Assembly: GCA_030620735.1 (NCBI GenBank)
Contig: JAUXDV010000039.1
Coordinates: 1-11,198, forward strand
From: Gammaproteobacteria bacterium
Lineage (GTDB): Bacteria > Pseudomonadota > Gammaproteobacteria > Chromatiales > Chromatiaceae
Length of the DNA: 11,198 nucleotides
Direction: 5' to 3'
Both the position numbers and the translations under genes were made by a program. Of this stretch, positions 5,956 through 11,198 are shown in pieces. Within the stretch, counting starts at the first letter, position 1; every line of letters starts with the position of its first letter. A model generated the notes under the pieces. That model saw only the letters and a program-made list of their open reading frames with translations. It was not told the DNA's origin and ran no database searches.

Positions 5956-7098
5956 ATGAAAATCTTAATTTTAAATTATGAATTCCCGCCAATGGGTGGC
6001 GGTGCTGGCTATGCCACGTATAACGTGGCAAAAGAATTGGCTCTACTAGGCCACCAGGTAGATGTTTTAACATCTAAATTGCCAGGTAAACCGAAACTAG
6101 AAGAAATCGAAGGATTTCGCGTATTTCGAGTGGCTAGCTGGCGCAAGGGGATCCATGACTGTGGTTTCCGAGGCGCATTAAGTTTTGTTACTTTTAGTAT
6201 TCCCCGCTTTACCTCCTTAGTACGAACTGAAGATTATGATGTCCTGCATTATTTTTTTGGCTTGCCTACAGGATTCCTATCCCTGCTGCCAGGTAGACAT
6301 ACAAAAATCCCATATATTATTTCACTGCGCGGGTCCGATGTACCATTTTATGACATGAGTAACAAAATGTTACAAAATGTTCACCGCCCATTAACACCGC
6401 TTACAAAACGTATTTGGAAAAGAGCAAAAAACATTGTCGCTTTAAGTGAAAGTTTAAAAACAACAGCACTCGAAACCAATAAATTTCAGAGTATTGATGT
6501 GATACCGAACGGCATTGAATCTGAAATTTTCAAACCACAGATACAACCACATCGAGGAGGAAACTCATTCCGATTAGTTACTGTATCTCGATTAATTGAA
6601 CGCAAAGGGATCCAACATGTCCTTCACGCGATTGCCAGGCTTGAAGAAGAAGATATTTCCCTGACGATAATAGGTACAGGTAATTATGAAGCACAGCTTA
6701 AAACGTTGTGCGCAGAACTGTCTCTAAATAAAAAAGTAACATTCAAGGGCTATTACCCTCGCGAGTCGTTACCGAATCTTTTAAGTACGAAAGACGTATT
6801 TATCTTACCTTCATTAGCTGAATCATTTGGTATGGTATTTATCGAAGCTATGTCCTGCGGCCTACCAATCATTGCGGGTAAGGTTGGCGGTGTACCCGAT
6901 TATGTCCATCCGGAAAACGGCATTTTAGTGGAGCCAGAAAACGTTGATGCCATTCAGGCAGCCATAATGGCATTAAGAAATGATCGCACATTAAGGCTTA
7001 CGATGAGTAAAGCCAACCGGACTAAGGCAGTTAATGAGTACAGCTGGAATAAAATAGCTGAAAGATACCTAGATATATATAAAAATAATGACAAGTAA
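5956..7098 (+). CDS. Glycosyltransferase family 4 (GT-B fold, retaining)
   Basis: A 380-residue cytoplasmic or membrane-associated enzyme that probably transfers a sugar from a nucleotide-sugar donor to a growing glycan or lipid-linked acceptor. The N-terminal Rossmann domain opens MKILILNYEFPPMGGGAGYA, the usual GT4 acceptor-side start with a Gly-rich loop. The C-terminal donor domain starts near 205 with LVTVSRLIERKGIQ (R212 and K217 are the expected phosphate-binding residues). It carries the EX7E motif at E289-E297 (ESFGMVFIE), followed by GLPIIAGKVGGVPD and NGILVEP. The sugar and linkage cannot be read from the sequence. It is the first clear gene of the rightward operon. Its last 11 bases overlap the next gene, implying translational coupling. 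Confidence 0.93.
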   Translation: MKILILNYEFPPMGGGAGYATYNVAKELALLGHQVDVLTSKLPGKPKLEEIEGFRVFRVASWRKGIHDCGFRGALSFVTFSIPRFTSLVRTEDYDVLHYFFGLPTGFLSLLPGRHTKIPYIISLRGSDVPFYDMSNKMLQNVHRPLTPLTKRIWKRAKNIVALSESLKTTALETNKFQSIDVIPNGIESEIFKPQIQPHRGGNSFRLVTVSRLIERKGIQHVLHAIARLEEEDISLTIIGTGNYEAQLKTLCAELSLNKKVTFKGYYPRESLPNLLSTKDVFILPSLAESFGMVFIEAMSCGLPIIAGKVGGVPDYVHPENGILVEPENVDAIQAAIMALRNDRTLRLTMSKANRTKAVNEYSWNKIAERYLDIYKNNDK

Positions 7099-8356
7099 TT
7101 TAAACCTCTTAACTGAAGAGTTAGAAACTCTTCGCCTGCACTTGTTAGTAAAACAGCTAGAAAATGCCTATGAAAACGTACCATTTTACGAAAGCTTTTT
7201 TAGGGAAAATAATTTCGTCCCCCGAGAGATAACAAAAATATCAGACCTTTCTCGTTTACCGATAATAACGAAAGAAACAATTCAAATTGATGATACGCAA
7301 TTTATAAACCGGAAATATCCACGAGAAAAATATCACAGCAGTTATTCAAGTGGTTCAACAGGTGAACCTTTTAGGTCATATTTTGATTCAAAATCATGGC
7401 TTAGAAAAAAATATCTATCTAAATTCAGAGCACGCAAAAAATGCGGATTGCGTATCGTCGAAAAGGTAGCCATATTCGAAACTGAAACAGCTTGTAAACT
7501 GGACAAAAAAAATCAGATTCTACGATATATCCGAGCACCTTATCATGCCCAGTTCTTCTCGATTTTTGATGATTTAAAAACGACACTGAAAAATGTTGAA
7601 AAATTTAATCCACAGAACTGCTATGGCCCACCCAGCTACTTTTTTCGTCTTGCACAACTCTACGATCAGCAGACACCGGGGCTTAAAAATTTAAAACGTA
7701 TATTTACCGCCTCAGAATATCTCACTCAATCTGTACGGGATCACATAGAGCAGTCATTTCAAACTTTCGTGTATGACCACTATGGCTGCACAGAAACAAA
7801 AGAAGTTGCCTGGCAATGCAAAGAACGAGATGGCTATCACATCAATGAAGATGAAGTCATCGTTGAAATTTTAAATGGTGACTCAGTAGTTCCAAATGGG
7901 GAAGTCGGTGATATTGTTCTCACCGACTTACGCAATCGAGCAATGCCTTTTATTCGCTACAGGATTGGTGACAAAGGAATGCTGCTTAAGGATACATGCC
8001 CATGCGGGTTAAAATTTAAGCTTATGCGACCACTAGCTGGTAGAAGCTCGGAATATATTATTCTCCCTGATGGAGAGCAAATATCACCCTATCTTTTAAC
8101 AACCGCAATTGAAAATATTCCTGGTCTGTTGAAATATCAAATCATTCAAAAAGAAAAAAATAACCTGCAAGTAAAAGTGATTATGGGCAACAGCAAGGGC
8201 ATCAACGTTCGCAGCGACTCGCTAATACAGATTAAGGAATGTTTGCAGCAAGCGACAAAGGGTAAATTGGAAGTAACCACTGAAGTCTGCGAGAAAATTG
8301 ACATTGAAAAAAATGGGAAGTTTAAAGTTGTAAAGAGCTTCAACCGCAACAATTAA
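7088..8356 (+). CDS. PaaK/CapK-family adenylate-forming ligase
   Basis: A 422-residue member of the phenylacetate-CoA ligase-like branch of the ANL superfamily, which activates a carboxylic acid as its AMP ester and usually passes it to CoA. Motifs seen in order are YSSGSTGEPF (86-95, phosphate-binding loop), YGCTE (232-236, adenine pocket), DIVLTDL (275-281), YRIGDKG (291-297), CPCG (304-307, a Cys pair common in this family), GRSSEY (318-323) and a C-terminal NGKFKVVK (409-416) that would supply the catalytic Lys. The acid substrate is unknown. CapK-type homologues in surface-polysaccharide loci are common. It overlaps the preceding glycosyltransferase by 11 bp and has no clear Shine-Dalgarno of its own, so its translation likely depends on coupling. 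Nineteen bases separate it from the BKACE gene. Confidence 0.9.
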   Translation: MTSNLNLLTEELETLRLHLLVKQLENAYENVPFYESFFRENNFVPREITKISDLSRLPIITKETIQIDDTQFINRKYPREKYHSSYSSGSTGEPFRSYFDSKSWLRKKYLSKFRARKKCGLRIVEKVAIFETETACKLDKKNQILRYIRAPYHAQFFSIFDDLKTTLKNVEKFNPQNCYGPPSYFFRLAQLYDQQTPGLKNLKRIFTASEYLTQSVRDHIEQSFQTFVYDHYGCTETKEVAWQCKERDGYHINEDEVIVEILNGDSVVPNGEVGDIVLTDLRNRAMPFIRYRIGDKGMLLKDTCPCGLKFKLMRPLAGRSSEYIILPDGEQISPYLLTTAIENIPGLLKYQIIQKEKNNLQVKVIMGNSKGINVRSDSLIQIKECLQQATKGKLEVTTEVCEKIDIEKNGKFKVVKSFNRNN

Positions 8357-8361
8357 GGTAC

Positions 8362-8367
8362 GAGGAG
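8362..8367 (+). promoter_or_regulatory. Strong ribosome binding site that fixes a TTG start
   Basis: GAGGAG lies eight bases before TTG 8376. No ATG occurs nearby in frame, and the protein beginning MDKFLLNFTPTGM aligns with the usual start of the family, so TTG is the likely initiation codon. Confidence 0.7.
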
Positions 8368-8375
8368 ACATTCAA

Positions 8376-9209
8376 TTGGACAAGTTTCTTTTAAATTTTA
8401 CACCAACCGGCATGATACCAACTAAAAGCATGACGCCTAATGTTCCTCTAACGCCTGATGAAATTATCTCTCAGGTGCTGGAAGCAGCAGAATTAGGGGC
8501 CAATATAGTTCATCTCCATGCACGTGACCACGATACCGGAGAGCCCACATACAAAAAAGAAGTGTATGGTGAAATAATCAGTGGCATACGAAAACATAAT
8601 AAAAATCTGCTATTAGGCGTTTCAACCAGTGGCAGAAATTTTTCTGAATTCGAAAAGCGTTCAGAGTGCCTGGAACTCAAAGGTGATGCAAAACCAGACT
8701 TTGGTAGCTTGACGCTAAGCTCTCTTAATTTTAACAAGGAAGCCAGCATTAATACGCCTGAGATGATTCAGATGCTTGCAAAAAAAATGCTCGAAAACGG
8801 TATACGACCCGAACTGGAAGTTTTCGATCTCGGCATGATTAATTACGCAAAATACCTCATAAAAAAAGGCCTTATCAAAGCCCCTTACTATTTTAATTTG
8901 ATCCTGGGAAATATCGCTTGTGCTCAAGCAAACATGTTAAATTTGGGACTTATGGTGAGAGATTTCCCAGAGGGGTCTGTCTGGGGCGCGGGCGGTATAG
9001 GCGATAAACAAATTACCATCAATGCCATGGCGCTAGTGGCAGGCGGCGGTGTTCGTGTTGGCATCGAAGATAACATCTGGTACGACAAAGAGAGAACCCA
9101 TCTCGCATTAAACAGAGAGTTAGTTGAGCGGGTTCTTGTCGTTGCACAAGCATTAGAACGCAAGCCATATTCACACAAGGAAGCTCGATCTCTCCTTTGT
9201 GGAAATTAA
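8376..9209 (+). CDS. BKACE-family (DUF849) beta-keto acid cleavage enzyme
   Basis: A 277-residue TIM-barrel enzyme of the family typified by Kce, which condenses a beta-keto acid with acetyl-CoA and splits it into acetoacetate and a CoA ester. The zinc ligands are visible as HLH (H47, H49) and E231 in VRVGIEDN. R227 and D232 match the Kce catalytic Arg226 and Asp231 with an offset of one. S83 in GVSTSG and an acidic residue in PELEVFDLG (E146 or E148) complete the expected active site. Where Kce has Glu14, which from memory contacts the substrate amino group, this protein has Ile14 (TGMIPTK), so the aminohexanoate substrate of Kce is unlikely. It starts with TTG behind GAGGAG. Its position between a CoA-type ligase and acyltransferases in a glycan-like operon suggests a biosynthetic rather than lysine-degrading role, which is inference. 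Confidence 0.9.
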   Translation: MDKFLLNFTPTGMIPTKSMTPNVPLTPDEIISQVLEAAELGANIVHLHARDHDTGEPTYKKEVYGEIISGIRKHNKNLLLGVSTSGRNFSEFEKRSECLELKGDAKPDFGSLTLSSLNFNKEASINTPEMIQMLAKKMLENGIRPELEVFDLGMINYAKYLIKKGLIKAPYYFNLILGNIACAQANMLNLGLMVRDFPEGSVWGAGGIGDKQITINAMALVAGGGVRVGIEDNIWYDKERTHLALNRELVERVLVVAQALERKPYSHKEARSLLCGN

Positions 9210-9212
9210 ACC

Positions 9213-9860
9213 ATGGATTACTTTAAAAATCTTTGGGTAAAAATACGTTTCAGCTCCCCACTACGTATTATTACCGATATTCTTGGTCGGCTTGGTGTTC
9301 GTATAACACCTTACTATATCTATCTCGAAGGCCTCGACTATGCCGATCTATCTTCTCTTAAGACAGATTTTACCGGTTATGAAACGGTGTTATTAGGGTC
9401 GCAAGATATGAAAGAAATTGCTGAGATTCCTGGGCGTTGCAACCTCACAGAGCAATCATTCCTAAATAAATTAAATCAAGGTCATCTCTGTCTTGGCATG
9501 AAACACGATGGAAAACTCGCAGGCTTTAACTGGGCAAACTTAACTGAACTCACTTTTTCCGCCAGCACCTGCTTTAAGCTTAAAAACAACGAAGCCTATC
9601 TATACGACGCATTCACACTAATGGACTTCCGCGGTATAGGCATTGCTCCCTATATTCGATACAAGTGTTATCAGCAACTCGAACAGTTGGGCAAGAACCG
9701 ACTGTATAGCATATCGCTTGCTTTCAATACCCCTGCTATAAAGTTTAAGAAAAAACTAAATGCTGAACCTTACGAGCTGCGATTATTTATTGATATTTTT
9801 CGCAAATGGGAACTCAATGTCCGGCTTAAAAAATACTGTAATTCCGATCCTAAAACTTAA
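9213..9860 (+). CDS. GNAT-family acyltransferase
   Basis: A 215-residue protein with a C-terminal GNAT fold. Motif A is DFRGIGIAPYIRYK (138-151), with the RGIGIA pyrophosphate-binding loop for acyl-CoA. It is preceded by a strand with AYLYDAFTL and followed by SLAFNTPAIKFKKKLNA, the usual Asn-containing motif B region. Residues 1-55 form a basic N-terminal extension of no clear family. It should transfer an acetyl or longer acyl group to an amine; the acceptor, perhaps an amino sugar or an amino acid, is unknown. It begins three bases after the BKACE stop codon with only a weak upstream GTGGA, consistent with coupled translation in the same operon. Confidence 0.85.
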   Translation: MDYFKNLWVKIRFSSPLRIITDILGRLGVRITPYYIYLEGLDYADLSSLKTDFTGYETVLLGSQDMKEIAEIPGRCNLTEQSFLNKLNQGHLCLGMKHDGKLAGFNWANLTELTFSASTCFKLKNNEAYLYDAFTLMDFRGIGIAPYIRYKCYQQLEQLGKNRLYSISLAFNTPAIKFKKKLNAEPYELRLFIDIFRKWELNVRLKKYCNSDPKT

Positions 9861-9934
9861 GAGTACAAATCCCGCACCATCACTCGCCGCTGAAGCACTG
9901 CCATAATCAGATCACACTTCAACCCAATAACGTT

Positions 9935-11095
9935 ATGTATGAATCATTAACATTTAAAACAGTAAAAATAATTGACAAGGTTCCACAAGAATCCTGGGAT
10001 GCCATGGTTAGTGACAATCCTTATATGACATGGGGGTGGCATAAAACGGTTGAAGAAACTTGTATAGTTAAACAGGATGTTTACTACATCATGGCCATCT
10101 GTAACGATCAACTCTGTGGTGGCGCGGTCTGCACTGTCATCAAGCCTAGTCGTCAAATGCGTGATCTGGATAACATCGTATTTGGAAGATTAAAAAGATT
10201 CTTTAATTTTTTCCACATTAGCATGGTGCCACTACTCGACTGCTCCCCTGCCAAAGGACGGGGAACCCACTTTTTAGTAAAAGACAATTTAAGCAGTACA
10301 GCTAAAGATGAAGTAATAGCGGCCTTATTAAAAAAGGTTGAAACATTGGCAGTTTCAAAAAATCTAGCTATTGCATTTAGTGATATAAAGAAAGATCAGA
10401 TTAATTTGAAAAACATTTTATCGGACCATGGTTATTACCACACTCTTGGCTACCCAATCAACATATTGGACATTGAGTGGTCAACCTTCGACGACTATAT
10501 ACGTGACACAAAATCCTTATCTAAAAATGTAAGAAAAAATATAAGGTTACAGATAAACAGGAATCTTAAAGCAGGCGTTGTTATTTCCGATATCGATCAC
10601 CCGGAAAAATATGGAAACAGGTTGCACCAGCTCGTGTCAATAAATAATGAAACTCATAACAAATTACCATTTATTTTCAACCCGAAGTTTTTTGAAAAAT
10701 TAAAAAAGAACTTAGGCGACAATGTCAGCATTCTCACCGCTGAAAAAAATAACATAACGATTGGCGTCAAGATAATTTTAAAACGAAATGGTTTTGCTAA
10801 TTCTTGCTTTATCGGCGTTGACCATGAGGCAGCTGGGAACGATTTCACCTATTTTAATCTGGCTTTTTATTCAACTATTACAAATGCGATCAAGACTGAT
10901 ATTAAACGCATTGACTATGGCAATGCCATGTATTCAATAAAGACTGATCGTGGCTGTTACATCCTGCCTACCTATCTCTATTATAAACCTGCAAATTTCA
11001 TGCAAAAAATAGTTATTCCTCTCTGGTTTCGGTTTCAATCGTTTTGGTATGAGCGAAAGCTTCCTGATCATATACGTTTACACATGAGAAAATAA
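9935..11095 (+). CDS. FemAB/GNAT-type acyltransferase, double-domain size
   Basis: A 386-residue protein resembling FemAB-like or COG3146-type N-acyltransferases. The N-terminal part has WDAMVSDNPYMTWGW (21-35), a typical opening in which a Trp and an aromatic run precede the first GNAT-like fold. The central segment SKNVRKNIRLQINRNLKAG (196-214) matches the basic helix seen before the second domain in FemAB-type proteins. The C-terminal domain holds DFTYFNLAFYSTITNAI and RIDYGNAMYSIK. Relatives move amino acids or acyl groups onto cell-wall or glycan amines. No Shine-Dalgarno is visible before ATG 9935, and 74 bases without a gene separate it from the previous stop, the largest gap inside this operon. 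The later in-frame ATG at 10004 would cut off the conserved opening, so 9935 is preferred. Confidence 0.75.
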   Translation: MYESLTFKTVKIIDKVPQESWDAMVSDNPYMTWGWHKTVEETCIVKQDVYYIMAICNDQLCGGAVCTVIKPSRQMRDLDNIVFGRLKRFFNFFHISMVPLLDCSPAKGRGTHFLVKDNLSSTAKDEVIAALLKKVETLAVSKNLAIAFSDIKKDQINLKNILSDHGYYHTLGYPINILDIEWSTFDDYIRDTKSLSKNVRKNIRLQINRNLKAGVVISDIDHPEKYGNRLHQLVSINNETHNKLPFIFNPKFFEKLKKNLGDNVSILTAEKNNITIGVKIILKRNGFANSCFIGVDHEAAGNDFTYFNLAFYSTITNAIKTDIKRIDYGNAMYSIKTDRGCYILPTYLYYKPANFMQKIVIPLWFRFQSFWYERKLPDHIRLHMRK

Positions 11096-11096
11096 A

Positions 11097-11198
11097 GTGA
11101 AGGTTTTTGTCGATTCAGCTACACGTAATTCCAGCCTGGCTATTATTCGCAGTCTGGGTGAAGAAGGCTATAGCGTAATCGGAGCAGACGAACGACGG
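11097..11198 (+). CDS. Probable ATP-grasp ligase, N-terminal 34 codons only
   Basis: A GTG start one base after the preceding stop opens a frame beginning MKVFVDSATRNSSLAIIRSL and running open to the window edge. The short beta strand, followed by an SLAIIRSLGEEGYSVIGAD helix-strand unit, is typical of the pre-ATP-grasp domain of carbamoyl-phosphate-synthase-like ligases, which join an acid to an amine using ATP. The ATP-binding region lies outside the window, so the family call rests on the N-terminal pattern and the neighbouring acyltransferases. Confidence 0.6.
   Translation, partial: MKVFVDSATRNSSLAIIRSLGEEGYSVIGADERR

Noticed and set aside
9861..9934. Search for a terminator or promoter in the gap before the FemAB-type gene
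   Set aside because: No stable hairpin with a T-run and no convincing -35/-10 pair is visible, so the operon is treated as continuous.

Overview
The window looks like chromosome of a gram-negative bacterium, most likely a gammaproteobacterium. The reasons are a tripartite heavy-metal RND efflux operon, a lipobox lipoprotein, a scattered palindromic repeat and an LPS/capsule-type gene cluster. No taxonomic marker is present, so the genus cannot be named.

Left part (1-5264, minus strand, GC-rich): a metal efflux operon read right to left. It begins with a small exported Cys/His protein (4953-5264), then a membrane-fusion adaptor with a His-rich N-terminus (3450-4580), then an HME-RND pump of the CzcA/CusA family (141-3350). 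A lipoprotein follows, overlapping the pump stop codon by an ATGA junction and leaving the window. A roughly 145-bp nested inverted-repeat element, probably a MITE or another scattered repeat, lies between the small exported protein and the adaptor.

Middle (5265-5955): about 690 bp between the divergent units. It holds a Fur-box-like sequence next to the efflux operon, an ops/JUMPStart-like sequence reading towards the right-hand operon, a perfect TATAAT before a doubtful 42-codon reading frame, and two short palindromes. No convincing large gene was found here.

Right part (5956-11198, plus strand, clearly more AT-rich): a tightly packed operon. It encodes a GT4 glycosyltransferase, a PaaK/CapK-type adenylate-forming ligase, a BKACE (DUF849) beta-keto acid cleavage enzyme, a GNAT acyltransferase, a larger FemAB/GNAT-type acyltransferase, and the first 34 codons of a probable ATP-grasp ligase. 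Overlapping or near-adjacent genes suggest one transcript. The set fits synthesis and attachment of an unusual acyl or amino-acyl group on a surface polysaccharide or related glycoconjugate: one enzyme activates an acid, BKACE reshapes a beta-keto acid, acyltransferases and an ATP-grasp enzyme form amide or ester bonds, and the GT4 adds sugar. This pathway is inference. The base-composition change suggests the cluster was acquired separately from the efflux operon.
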